From NCBI RefSeq assembly GCF_016745235.1, contig NZ_JAELVM010000002.1, positions 868,001-932,000 of the forward strand: a stretch of DNA of 64,000 nt, read 5' to 3'. Each line of letters opens with the position of its first letter. Position 1 is the stretch's first letter. This stretch comes from Chryseobacterium endalhagicum (GTDB lineage: Bacteria; Bacteroidota; Bacteroidia; Flavobacteriales; Weeksellaceae). The notes beneath the pieces are model-generated. The model had not been told where the DNA came from, did no database searches, and saw only the letters and a list, made by a program, of their open reading frames with translations. The translations under genes and the position numbers were made by a program. Shown here one piece after another: positions 53,523 to 61,967 of this stretch.

Positions 53523-55487
53523 ATGGAAGAATGTTGTAGCACAAAACCTAAAAATAAAGAACCTCACAAACATGATCATTCCGAAGGAGACGGACACGAT
53601 CACTCCCATGATACCGGCGACAAAACTGTATTTCAGATGTTTCTCCCGGCCATTATATCTTTCCTGCTGTTGCTGGTAGGAATAGCATTGGATAATTATA
53701 TCAAAACAGAATGGTTCACAGGCTGGGTACGCTTAGTATGGTACCTGGCAGCCTATGCTCCCGTTGGTTTTCCGGTTTTAAAGGAAGCCTTTGAAAGCAT
53801 CAGACAGGGAGATGTATTCTCCGAGTTTTTCCTGATGGGAATTGCCACTGTAGGAGCCTTCGTGATCGGTGAATATCCGGAAGGGGTTGCCGTAATGCTG
53901 TTCTATTCGGTAGGAGAAGTATTCCAGGGAATGGCTGTTTCAAGAGCCAAAGGGAACATCAAAGCATTGCTGGATCAGCGTCCGGATGAGGTAACGATCA
54001 TCGAAGGCAGCCAGCCTAAAACCATTAAAGCAAAAGAAGCCGGAATAGGAGATATTATCCAGCTGAAGCCGGGTGAAAAACTGGCGCTGGATGGTGAACT
54101 GATCACAGCATCAGCTTCATTCAATACCGCTGCGCTGACTGGTGAAAGCAAACCGGACACCAAAGAAAAAGGAGAAGCTGTACTGGCCGGAATGATCAAT
54201 ATGAACAGCATAGCTCTTGTAAAAGTAAATACGGCGTATGAAGACAGCAAGCTCAGTAAGATATTGGAGCTGGTACAGAATGCCACCGCACAAAAAGCCC
54301 CGACTGAACTCTTCATCCGGAAATTTGCCAAGGTCTACACCCCAATTGTGGTTTTTCTGGCCATAGGAATATGTCTTCTGCCTTACTTTTTTGTAGACGA
54401 TTATGTCTTCAGAGACTGGCTGTACAGAGCGTTGATCTTCCTGGTGATTTCATGTCCATGCGCATTGGTGATCTCTATTCCGTTGGGATATTTTGGAGGA
54501 ATCGGTGCTGCGAGCCGAAACGGGATTCTGTTTAAAGGAAGCAATTTCCTGGACAGTATTGCAGAAATTCAGAATGTGGTGATGGATAAAACCGGAACCA
54601 TGACAGAAGGCGTTTTCAAAGTACAGGAAGTAAGCATTAAGCAAGATTTCAATAAAGAAGAGATCCTGAAATTGGTGAATGCCCTTGAAAGCAAAAGTAC
54701 CCACCCTGTTGCTACAGCCATTCACAATTATGCAGGAGAGATTGATCATTCCATTCCGCTGGAAAACGTTGAGGAAATCGCAGGACATGGCCTGAAAGCA
54801 ACAGTGAATGGAAAAGAGCTTCTGGTAGGGAACTTCAAGCTGATGGATAAATTCAATATCAGCTACGATATCAACCACGCCAATATTGTCTACACGCTTA
54901 TTGCAGTAGCTTATGATAAAAAGTTTGCAGGTTATATCACCATTGCAGACAGCATAAAGGCGGATGCCAAAGAAACGGTTGATCATCTGCACCGGATGGG
55001 CGTAAAAGCAACCATGCTAAGCGGGGATAAAGGAACGGTTGTAAAATATGTAGCTGATCAGCTGGGCATCGACAGTGCTTTTGGAGACCTTTTGCCGGAA
55101 GATAAAGTCAATAAAGTAAAAGAAATCAAGGCGAAAAACCAAACCGTAGCCTTTGTAGGCGATGGCGTAAACGATGCTCCGGTAGTTGCCCTCAGCGACG
55201 TAGGAATTGCCATGGGCGGACTTGGAAGTGATGCTACCATAGAAACAGCAGATGTCGTTATTCAGGATGATAAACCCAGCAAAATCCCAATGGCCATCAA
55301 TATCGGTAAACAGACCAAGAAGATCGTATGGCAGAATATTATTTTAGCCTTTGCCGTAAAAGCAGTCGTCCTGATACTCGGAGCCGGAGGTCTCGCCACC
55401 ATGTGGGAAGCTGTATTTGCGGATGTAGGCGTAGCGCTGTTAGCCATTTTAAATGCAGTGAGGATCCAGAGAATGAAGTTTAGTTAG
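53523..55487 (+). CDS. Zn2+/Cd2+/Pb2+-type P1B-2 ATPase, ZntA-like
   Basis: ATP-driven exporter of soft divalent metals. The 654-residue protein has the CPC motif (311-313) in TM6 and the phosphorylation site DKTGT (D355), then GDGVNDAPV and the P1B-2 markers: Lys in the TM7 segment AFAVKAVVLIL and Asp in TM8 FADVGVALLAILNA, as in E. coli ZntA. There is no N-terminal HMA domain; instead there is CCSTKPKN and a His/Asp-rich stretch (HKHDHSEGDGHDHSHD), a plausible metal-sensing tail. The gene is 44 bp downstream of the Fur-family gene and has its own operator and promoter. Specificity among Zn, Cd and Pb is not resolvable. Confidence 0.95.
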   Translation: MEECCSTKPKNKEPHKHDHSEGDGHDHSHDTGDKTVFQMFLPAIISFLLLLVGIALDNYIKTEWFTGWVRLVWYLAAYAPVGFPVLKEAFESIRQGDVFSEFFLMGIATVGAFVIGEYPEGVAVMLFYSVGEVFQGMAVSRAKGNIKALLDQRPDEVTIIEGSQPKTIKAKEAGIGDIIQLKPGEKLALDGELITASASFNTAALTGESKPDTKEKGEAVLAGMINMNSIALVKVNTAYEDSKLSKILELVQNATAQKAPTELFIRKFAKVYTPIVVFLAIGICLLPYFFVDDYVFRDWLYRALIFLVISCPCALVISIPLGYFGGIGAASRNGILFKGSNFLDSIAEIQNVVMDKTGTMTEGVFKVQEVSIKQDFNKEEILKLVNALESKSTHPVATAIHNYAGEIDHSIPLENVEEIAGHGLKATVNGKELLVGNFKLMDKFNISYDINHANIVYTLIAVAYDKKFAGYITIADSIKADAKETVDHLHRMGVKATMLSGDKGTVVKYVADQLGIDSAFGDLLPEDKVNKVKEIKAKNQTVAFVGDGVNDAPVVALSDVGIAMGGLGSDATIETADVVIQDDKPSKIPMAINIGKQTKKIVWQNIILAFAVKAVVLILGAGGLATMWEAVFADVGVALLAILNAVRIQRMKFS

Positions 55488-56032
55488 GAGCAGATGGGTA
55501 ATAGGTGGCGGGTTGCAGGTAGCGGATATCGGATGATAGATTTTTAGGATGCAGGAAATAGCAGTCCATTATTAGCAGCATAAAATTTTATCTCCGATAA
55601 AATCCTTGCGCCTTAAAACGTTTTTTTAGAATAAAACTTGCGCCTTTGCGATAAAAACATTAAGATCATTCTTTTAAAAATAAAAACATCCAACCTTATA
55701 GGATTTCAAAACCTATGAGGTTTTTTTATGTAAAAAAATCAGCAAGATCTGCGAAATCAGCGGGAAAAAATCAGGCTTTGAATCATTAAGAAGAATAACA
55801 ATCAACCTCATAGGTTTCTAAAACCTATGAGGTTTTCACCGTAGAACAAAATATCCGAAATAAAGAGAAGAAATTGCCATTACACCACAATACAATTTAT
55901 CTTCCCTAATCCCTAATCCCTAATCCCTAATCCCTAATCCCTAATCCCTAATCCAAAAATAATAATGACATTCATCATAATATCATCCATAAACACAAAT
56001 TGAGTAGTATATTTGTAACACAGAACTGATCA
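55488..56032. repeat. Gene-free region with hairpin repeats and a CCCTAAT array
   Basis: No gene is seen. It contains two related hairpins: AACCTTATAGG/CCTATGAGGTT (55692-55722, then a T tract) and AACCTCATAGG/CCTATGAGGTT (55804-55834). It also has a period-9 array of ATCnGCnnn units (55738-55764) and seven exact copies of CCCTAAT (55904-55952). The first hairpin could end the ATPase transcript, although it is about 200 bp away. The rest is G-rich then A-rich low-complexity sequence. Confidence 0.8.
56008..56015 (+). promoter_or_regulatory. Candidate -7 box for the copper/redox island
   Basis: TATATTTG, a full TAnnTTTG match, 17 bp before the TTG at 56033. No clear -33 match. Confidence 0.45.
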
Positions 56033-56395
56033 TTGAGATTTTTTATTTCCATATTCATCATTTTTACCATAGCATTACGCCCTGTTTTGCCATTGGTGAA
56101 TTATGCTGTCAACTATGATTATATTGTAAAAAACCTTTGTGAGAACAGAAATGTACCTCAGTCAACGTGTAAAGGGAAATGTTACGTCAGCAAGGAGCTG
56201 GCAAAAACGGAAAAACAGTCCGGCAATTCGCAGGTCATCAAAATATCTGTACTGGATGTATTTCTTTCTCATGAGACGCTTGCATTTTCAGATCATCAGT
56301 TTTTTGATCCGGAATCCCGGTCTGCAGATTCAGATTATTTATTTGATCATACTTCAGACTATTTCTCACGGATATTCCATCCTCCCTTATCGTAA
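56033..56395 (+). CDS. Small CxGKC-motif protein A (unrecognised family)
   Basis: I do not recognise a named family. The 120-residue frame starts at a TTG. It has a hydrophobic N-terminus (MRFFISIFIIFTIALRP), then VLPLVNYAVNYDYI and a conserved block with C36, C46 and C50 ending GKCYVSKELAKT, a polar middle, and a C-terminus ending IFHPPLS. It is a clear paralog of the 122-residue protein at 58531-58899, aligning without gaps over the first 59 residues, including all three Cys. Both flank YHS, SCO and SOD genes, so a role in periplasmic metal or redox handling is suggested but unproven. It is expected to be secreted or membrane anchored. Confidence 0.75.
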   Translation: MRFFISIFIIFTIALRPVLPLVNYAVNYDYIVKNLCENRNVPQSTCKGKCYVSKELAKTEKQSGNSQVIKISVLDVFLSHETLAFSDHQFFDPESRSADSDYLFDHTSDYFSRIFHPPLS

Positions 56396-56599
56396 ATTTT
56401 ATTTTAAACTAGATCTTTAGTTTGTTTTAACTGCTGCACAATTGTCTTTTATGACCAATGGGAATACTTCTGTAAGTTTCCGGGATAAAGAAGGTTTTGC
56501 GAAGTTGAGGTTTAAAACAATCACAGCTCATATTAAATTTAGTTTAAAAACCGCATCATTTTCGTTCAATACTATTATCAATTTCAATTTTAAATTAAA

Positions 56600-56875
56600 A
56601 TGAAATCAAAAATTATTTTAACGGCATTATTGTCAGTTTCATTATTCGCATGTGCCCAGGAAACCCCTAAAGTAAAGCATAAAAAGAGTACTTCGTCATC
56701 AAAGTCCAATGTAGCAAAAGTGAAATTTGCCAACGCAGAAGACCCGATCTGTCATATGAAAACAGAAGATGATATGAAAGATACCGTGGTGTATAAAAAT
56801 AAAACGTATGGTTTTTGCAGTACCTACTGTAAAGACGAATTCAAAAAAAATCCTGAAAAGTATGTCCAGAAATAA
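56600..56875 (+). CDS. YHS-domain lipoprotein
   Basis: A 91-residue exported protein with a lipoprotein signal ending SLFAC (Cys18). A Lys/Ser-rich linker leads to a YHS domain, here DPICHMKTEDDMKDTVVY, then YGFCSTYCKDEFKKNPEKYV, with the C-x-x-x-C pattern that can bind metal such as copper. YHS domains occur in several heavy-metal proteins. The SCO gene overlaps its 3' end by 14 bp, so the two are co-translated; the pair probably handles copper in the periplasm. Confidence 0.9.
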   Translation: MKSKIILTALLSVSLFACAQETPKVKHKKSTSSSKSNVAKVKFANAEDPICHMKTEDDMKDTVVYKNKTYGFCSTYCKDEFKKNPEKYVQK

Positions 56876-57545
56876 AAAGACAGGTAACGGAGCAAAAAGA
56901 AAAGTGATCATTCCGATTGTGATTTTTGCCTTGCTTTTTCTGGGAATAGGGATAGGAATGGGGTATTTTAAAAAGAACCTGTATACCGTGATGAAGGTTC
57001 CTGATTTTGAACTCACCGACCAGAATAATAAGAAAATCACCAATAAAGATATGCTGGGAAAAGTATATCTCGTAGAATTTTTCTTCAGCAGATGCCCTAC
57101 GATTTGTCCTGTGATGAACCGGAATATGAGATTTATTGAAGATCAGGTGAACAGCCCTGAATTCGGGATTATTTCAATAAGCATAGATCCGGAGAATGAT
57201 ACTCCGGCTGCCTTGAAAGAGCATGCCAAAAGTGTAGGTGCAAAATCTCCCGACTGGCATTTTCTTACCGGAGACAGAGATTATATCGGAAAGCTGGCGG
57301 ATCAGTTCAACATTTATGTGGGGGATAAGGAAGACGACAGCGAAAGCCTTAACCACAGCGGAATGATTGCCCTTGTGGATAAAGAAGGAAATATCCGGTG
57401 CAGGTATAATAAAGACAATATGCCGATCCTTTATTATTCAGGATTGAATTATGAAGACCCTGAAGGAAAAACGCCCAAACTGAACGGGAAATACCATCCG
57501 GACAGAGAAATATTGATCGAGGATATTAAGAAATTATTGAAATAG
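56862..57545 (+). CDS. SCO1/SenC-family copper chaperone
   Basis: Thioredoxin-fold protein that delivers copper to respiratory oxidases or keeps their thiols reduced. Starting at the ATG at 56862 (MSRNKKTG) it has 227 residues with a membrane anchor (VIIPIVIFALLFLGIGIGMG) facing the periplasm. The copper site is complete: C78 and C82 in SRCPTICPVM and His165 in LNHSGMIALVD. A longer ORF start at 56808 lies deep in the YHS gene and gives no sensible sequence. Overlap with the YHS lipoprotein gene suggests they act together. No oxidase gene is present in the window. Confidence 0.93.
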   Translation: MSRNKKTGNGAKRKVIIPIVIFALLFLGIGIGMGYFKKNLYTVMKVPDFELTDQNNKKITNKDMLGKVYLVEFFFSRCPTICPVMNRNMRFIEDQVNSPEFGIISISIDPENDTPAALKEHAKSVGAKSPDWHFLTGDRDYIGKLADQFNIYVGDKEDDSESLNHSGMIALVDKEGNIRCRYNKDNMPILYYSGLNYEDPEGKTPKLNGKYHPDREILIEDIKKLLK

Positions 57546-57852
57546 AGTAGGGAAAGGAAGATGGAAGAATGAAGCTGGAAGTTAATGATGAGGATAATGA
57601 TGGATGATGGTCATTAATGTAATGATTGAAAGACAAATGAAATTGAGATCATGGAGTAGAAGAGTCTTTATGCAGAAGCTAATGACGGGATAATGATCGA
57701 TGGAATTCATGAATGCAGATGGTTAAAAAGATGAGATGAAGAAGTATCAATGAAGGATAGTCATCTTCAGACAGAAATGTCTTCGTGCTTCCATCCTCCT
57801 GCTTCCCTTCTATAAGTAAAAAAATATTGTTAAACCATAAAAACAAAACGTT
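57546..57852. repeat. Gene-free region with an imperfect inverted repeat
   Basis: About 307 bp without a gene. The left end is purine-rich (GGAAAGGAAGATGGAAGAATG and similar, about 57550-57580) and the right end is the complementary pyrimidine-rich CTTCCATCCTCCTGCTTCCC (57788-57807), so they can pair over a long distance. The middle is G/A-rich with ATGAT repeats. No promoter was recognised for sodA-like downstream gene with confidence. Confidence 0.6.
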
Positions 57853-58527
57853 ATGAAGATTTTGAAAATTGCAGCTTTAAGTGCCGTATTTGCCGCACAG
57901 TTTGCTTTTGCGCAGTTTAAGCAGACTCCGCTTCCGTATGCTTATAATGCGCTGGAAGGTTCGGTAGATGCACAAACTATGGAAATTCATTATTCAAAGC
58001 ACGCTGCAGCTTATGTTGCCAACTTGAATAAAGCCATTGCCGGAACGCCACAGGAGAAGCAGAGCCTGTTTCAGATCCTTTCGGGGGTGTCCAAACTTAC
58101 CCCGGCAGTAAGAAATAATGCGGGCGGACATTACAACCACGAGCTTTTCTGGACTGTTCTTACGCCTGTGAAAGATACAAAGCCATCTGAAAAACTGGCA
58201 AAAGCGATCAATGAAACTTTCGGAAGCATGGATGCGTTCAAAGAAAAGATCAGCAAAGCCGGTGCAGACCGTTTCGGTTCCGGATGGGCGTGGCTTTCTG
58301 TGGATAAGAACGGAAAACTGTTTGTTTCATCAACAGGCAATCAGGATAATCCATTGATGGATGTAGTGGAAGAAAAAGGAACTCCGATCCTGGGAATTGA
58401 TGTATGGGAGCATGCCTATTATCTTAAATACCAGAACAAGAGAGCAGATTATCTGACTGCGATCTGGAATGTGCTTAACTGGAAAGAGGTAAGCAGAAGA
58501 TATGATGAAGCGGTAACCAAAAAATAA
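57853..58527 (+). CDS. Secreted Fe/Mn superoxide dismutase
   Basis: Dismutates superoxide outside the cytoplasm. The 224-residue protein has a signal peptide ([18 protein letters not shown]), which is uncommon for this family. Metal ligands by alignment are H46 (IHYSKH), H96 ([10 protein letters not shown]), D173 and H177 ([10 protein letters not shown]). Gln164 in GNQDNPLM is where Mn-type enzymes place the second-sphere glutamine, so Mn or cambialistic use is likelier than Fe. It is flanked by the SCO gene and a CxGKC paralog 3 bp downstream, so it may protect periplasmic copper proteins from superoxide. Confidence 0.94.
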   Translation: MKILKIAALSAVFAAQFAFAQFKQTPLPYAYNALEGSVDAQTMEIHYSKHAAAYVANLNKAIAGTPQEKQSLFQILSGVSKLTPAVRNNAGGHYNHELFWTVLTPVKDTKPSEKLAKAINETFGSMDAFKEKISKAGADRFGSGWAWLSVDKNGKLFVSSTGNQDNPLMDVVEEKGTPILGIDVWEHAYYLKYQNKRADYLTAIWNVLNWKEVSRRYDEAVTKK

Positions 58528-58530
58528 CAG

Positions 58531-58899
58531 ATGAATTTAATTTGCAGCATATTCCTCACGTTGTATATGGTGTTCAGACCTCTGATCCCATTGATGGAGT
58601 ATGCTGTAAATTATGATTATATTTCCACGACACTCTGTGTCAATAAAAGCAAGCCTGAGCTTCACTGCAACGGGAAATGCTATGTAAGCAAAGAACTTGC
58701 AAAGACAAATGATTCTGATTCTTCGCCTTTAAACAAAACTAAAAACTCAGGACAAAAGGTCCTTGATATCTGTACACTTCCGGAGATTGCGGTAGTACAG
58801 AAAGCAGAAAAATTCTTTTCTTCAGATTTTAGTTTTCTCTATGAAACAGCTTATTCTTTTCTGTTTCTGAAATATATTTTCAAGCCACCGGTTTTTTAA
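58531..58899 (+). CDS. Small CxGKC-motif protein B (paralog of protein A)
   Basis: A 122-residue protein from ATG at 58531, 3 bp after the SOD stop. It aligns without gaps to protein A over residues 1-59, sharing C36, C46, C50, YAVNYDYI and GKCYVSKELAKT, and has a hydrophobic N-terminus and a C-terminus ending IFKPPVF. It has one extra Cys (C5) in the hydrophobic segment, and its tail is otherwise different. It is co-transcribed with the SOD gene. I do not recognise the family; metal binding or disulfide chemistry is plausible from the Cys pattern. Confidence 0.75.
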   Translation: MNLICSIFLTLYMVFRPLIPLMEYAVNYDYISTTLCVNKSKPELHCNGKCYVSKELAKTNDSDSSPLNKTKNSGQKVLDICTLPEIAVVQKAEKFFSSDFSFLYETAYSFLFLKYIFKPPVF

Positions 58900-59140
58900 G
58901 CCAGATTTTTACCATTTACAAAACCACAGGGAGCAAAAAACGTTTTCCCGGCATTTGAGTGCTTTATACTTTAATGGAAATCAAAAATTTTCAACAAAGC
59001 TTAAGGGGTTTCTCTGTGTCGTTTTCAATACATTTTCAATAACTAAAGTGTCAAAACTTTTGCGCCTTTTGTGGTAAAAAACTGAATGTTCATCCATTCA
59101 AAAGCATTTCTATTTTAAAAATTCAACTTAAAAAATCAAC

Positions 59141-59968
59141 ATGAAAATTTATAAATTTTTATCATTATTCTTTATTGCCATTACTTTATTCACCATATCA
59201 TCCTGCCGGAACAGTGATGATGACGATCCCCAGGATACTGCAACAGGAAACCTTCAGATTAAATTTGAAAACGGATTCAATAATCTGGGGAATATTGTGT
59301 TGAATCAAACGGTACAAACCTCTGCTGCAGGGCAGAAGCATAAATTCTCAACCCTGAAATACGTGATCAGCAATATCACCCTGATTGACGAGAGCGGGAA
59401 TGAATTCAAATACAATGAAAATAATCCGGATAAAGGAGCTTTCATTATAGATCAGGCCGATGCGGTGGCCGGAGTCATTTATATTGATCTGAACGGAATT
59501 CCGAAAAACAATTACAAAAAAGTGAAATTCGGGCTCGGGATCAGTCAGCAGGCATATCTGCTGGGGATGGACGGGCAGGCAGAATTCTGGACAAAAGCCA
59601 AACAGAAAGGGATGTCGTGGTCGTGGGCCGCAGGATATGTCTTTGTAAAGCTGGAAGGGAAATACGGAACAGGAACAGCTGATACGGAATTTATGAACCA
59701 TACCGGAAATATGGGCAATGTGACCGCCAATCATACTCCGGATCTTTACCGGGAAATTACGTTGAATCTTCCCACTACAGCCAGAGTAACAGCTCAGGTA
59801 AGACCTTCGATCCACATTCTTGCAGATCTTAATCAGTTTCTGAGCGGCAGCAAAGCCCTTACTCTGGATACTGCCAATAATATGATGATGGGATCAGGCC
59901 AGCATCTGGTGGATGTTACCAATAACCTTACTGCGATGTTTAAAGTAGATCATGTACACAATGATTAG
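59141..59968 (+). CDS. MbnP-family copper-binding lipoprotein
   Basis: A 275-residue lipoprotein (SSC, Cys22; acidic SDDDDPQD next to it). The body has LKYVISNITLIDESGNEF, VAGVIYIDLNGIP and MSWSWAAGYVFVKLEG, which match the MbnP family. Members are copper proteins in which a Trp is oxidised to kynurenine by the diheme partner MbnH; W150/W152 in the WSW motif are the obvious candidate residues here. The mbnH gene overlaps its 3' end by 8 bp. The two are usually discussed with methanobactin clusters, but here there is no methanobactin precursor, so they probably act as a stand-alone copper system. Confidence 0.88.
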   Translation: MKIYKFLSLFFIAITLFTISSCRNSDDDDPQDTATGNLQIKFENGFNNLGNIVLNQTVQTSAAGQKHKFSTLKYVISNITLIDESGNEFKYNENNPDKGAFIIDQADAVAGVIYIDLNGIPKNNYKKVKFGLGISQQAYLLGMDGQAEFWTKAKQKGMSWSWAAGYVFVKLEGKYGTGTADTEFMNHTGNMGNVTANHTPDLYREITLNLPTTARVTAQVRPSIHILADLNQFLSGSKALTLDTANNMMMGSGQHLVDVTNNLTAMFKVDHVHND

Positions 59969-61007
59969 GGTTTTCTTAAAAACAGTACTGGTGGTCATGA
60001 GTTTTTTGAGCTGGATTTCCTGTGCCGATGAGGTGATCCAGCCTCTGGAAAAAGACGAAGCCTATCGTCTGGAATTTCCGTCTTATTTCCCTGAAATGAC
60101 TTTCGATGCATCGGGAAATCCTGTGACCAAAAATGGTGTGGAACTGGGTAGGAAACTATTTTACGAAGGAAGATTATCCAGAAACAATACCATATCATGC
60201 GGGTTCTGCCATATCCAGGAAAATGCTTTTACCCATCATGGTCACAATGTAAGCCATGGCGTGGATGACAGAATTGGAATCAGGAATGCGCCGCCTATTC
60301 AGAATATGGCTTTTTTGAAGCGGTATATGTGGGATGGCGTTATTCACAACCTGAACGAGCAGGCTATTATCCCGATTACAGATGTGAATGAAATGGACAG
60401 TTCAATGCCTGAAGTGATTTCTAAATTAAAAGATGACCAGAAATATAAAAAGCTTTTCATGGCGGCCTATGGTGATGAGAATATTACGGGAGAAAGGATA
60501 TTAAAAGCCCTTTCGCAGTTTATGGTGAGCATGATCTCGGCAGATTCGAAATATGACAGATTCAGACAGGGAAAAGAAAATCTTACTCCTGAAGAATCCC
60601 AGGGAATGGCTCTTTTCCAGCAGAAATGTACTGCCTGCCACAGTGGGGAATTGTTTACCGATGAAAGCTTCAGAAATACGGGAATGTATTACAATGACCA
60701 GTTCAAAGATGCCGGACGGTACCGGGTAACCCTGGATCAGAAGGACTGGATGAAGTTCCGTGTTCCGAGTCTCAGAAATGTGGAATATACGAAACCTTAT
60801 ATGCACGACGGAAGATTTTATACGCTGGAAGCCGTGCTGAATTTCTATTCAGACAGCGTTGAGGATAATCCGAACCTGGATCCGCAACTGAAACAGAACG
60901 GCCATATCGGAATAGCCATGAATACTCAGGAAAAGCAGTTGATCATTGCCTTTCTGAAAACCCTGTCCGATAAAAATTTTATTTCCAATCCAAAATTTGC
61001 AGAATGA
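59961..61007 (+). CDS. MbnH-like diheme cytochrome c peroxidase-family protein
   Basis: Periplasmic diheme enzyme of the bacterial cytochrome c peroxidase superfamily, expected to oxidise Trp in MbnP. With the start at ATG 59961 (MIRVFLK) the protein has 348 residues and a lipoprotein signal (SFLSWISC, Cys21). Two heme c sites are visible: CGFCH (80-84) and CTACH (223-227). EFPSYFPEMT, HNVSHGVDDRIGIRNAPPIQN and MHDGRFYTLEAVLNFYSD are shared with MauG/CCP-like enzymes. A start 9 bp earlier is also possible. It overlaps mbnP by 8 bp and the following gene by 4 bp, so the three genes are one unit. Confidence 0.9.
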   Translation: MIRVFLKTVLVVMSFLSWISCADEVIQPLEKDEAYRLEFPSYFPEMTFDASGNPVTKNGVELGRKLFYEGRLSRNNTISCGFCHIQENAFTHHGHNVSHGVDDRIGIRNAPPIQNMAFLKRYMWDGVIHNLNEQAIIPITDVNEMDSSMPEVISKLKDDQKYKKLFMAAYGDENITGERILKALSQFMVSMISADSKYDRFRQGKENLTPEESQGMALFQQKCTACHSGELFTDESFRNTGMYYNDQFKDAGRYRVTLDQKDWMKFRVPSLRNVEYTKPYMHDGRFYTLEAVLNFYSDSVEDNPNLDPQLKQNGHIGIAMNTQEKQLIIAFLKTLSDKNFISNPKFAE

Positions 61008-61963
61008 GAATCACGAAGAACATGAACAAGATAATTTTTATACTCAGCCTGGCTTTATCAGTAATAGGGCAGGCCAAACCAATCAACGACAGTATTTATA
61101 TCGCAGATGAAATCAGCAGACTGGTTCTGGATGACTGCGATGCATGCGGATGTGCTGCAGGCAACGGTTCTTCCGGCTTTGAGTCTTTGCTTAATCCCCA
61201 GTTTATAGGCATTAAATACTTTGCCCAGCATTATAAAGCCAGGGAAAATATGTTTGTCAAAGACCTTACCCAGGACCAGTATTTCAATACCCTACAGGTC
61301 TGGGGAAAAATTCCGGTGACGAAGAACCTGAGTGTATACGCCAGTCTGCCGTTCCATTTTCATGAAAAGAAAACTATGCAGGGAGATATCAATATCAATG
61401 GCATTGGAGATCTGAACCTGATGGGTATTTACCGGCTGATCAGTTCCAAAGATAGTGTTCACCAGCTCAACGGAGGTTTGGGCGTAAAAGTTCCTCTGGG
61501 CAGGTTTGATGAAAAAGGAGTTTCCGGTGTCAACCCCAGTTTTCAGTTGGGAACGGGAAGCTGGGATTATCAGGCGGCCGTTAACTATAAATTTCAAAAG
61601 AATAAGCTGGCTGTGCTGGTCAATACGGACTACACCATAAAAACGGAAAACAAAAAGAAATACCGTTTTGGAAACCAATGGAATTACGCAGCAACAGGAT
61701 TTTATCAGATTGCAGGAAATGAAAAAACAATTTTTTCTGCCAAAGCCGGACTTCAGGGGGAAGTATATAATGAAAACAAGCAGTTTGATGAAGCATTACC
61801 CAGAACAGCAGGAAGTGCTTTGTACGGAAAGCTGGGTTTTGAAGCTTCCTATAAAAAATTCAGTCTGGGTGGAGAAGTGATGCTGCCGGCCTATTCCAAT
61901 CTGGCGGGCGGTGATATTGAAGCGAAATCAAGGTTCAGTATTTTTTTCAATTTTGGAATTTAA
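61004..61963 (+). CDS. Outer-membrane barrel with an N-terminal CGC motif, linked to MbnP/MbnH
   Basis: A 319-residue exported protein (signal peptide ILSLALSVIGQA) whose mature N-terminus has DDCDACGCAAGN (C45, C48, C50), then alternating hydrophobic strands to a C-terminal RFSIFFNFGI, a barrel-like end. The C-x-x-C-G-C/G-N pattern followed by LLNPQFIGIKYFAQHYK is found in a group of Bacteroidota proteins annotated only as transporter (Phenol_MetA_deg-like), by memory. It overlaps mbnH by 4 bp (ATGA) and so is co-translated. A role as an outer-membrane route for copper or a copper ligand is a reasonable guess but not shown. Confidence 0.78.
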   Translation: MRITKNMNKIIFILSLALSVIGQAKPINDSIYIADEISRLVLDDCDACGCAAGNGSSGFESLLNPQFIGIKYFAQHYKARENMFVKDLTQDQYFNTLQVWGKIPVTKNLSVYASLPFHFHEKKTMQGDININGIGDLNLMGIYRLISSKDSVHQLNGGLGVKVPLGRFDEKGVSGVNPSFQLGTGSWDYQAAVNYKFQKNKLAVLVNTDYTIKTENKKKYRFGNQWNYAATGFYQIAGNEKTIFSAKAGLQGEVYNENKQFDEALPRTAGSALYGKLGFEASYKKFSLGGEVMLPAYSNLAGGDIEAKSRFSIFFNFGI

Positions 61964-61967
61964 AGAA

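Noticed and set aside
56808..56861. Extended SCO start inside the YHS gene
   Set aside because: The extra residues have no signal or family similarity; ATG 56862 gives a proper membrane anchor.
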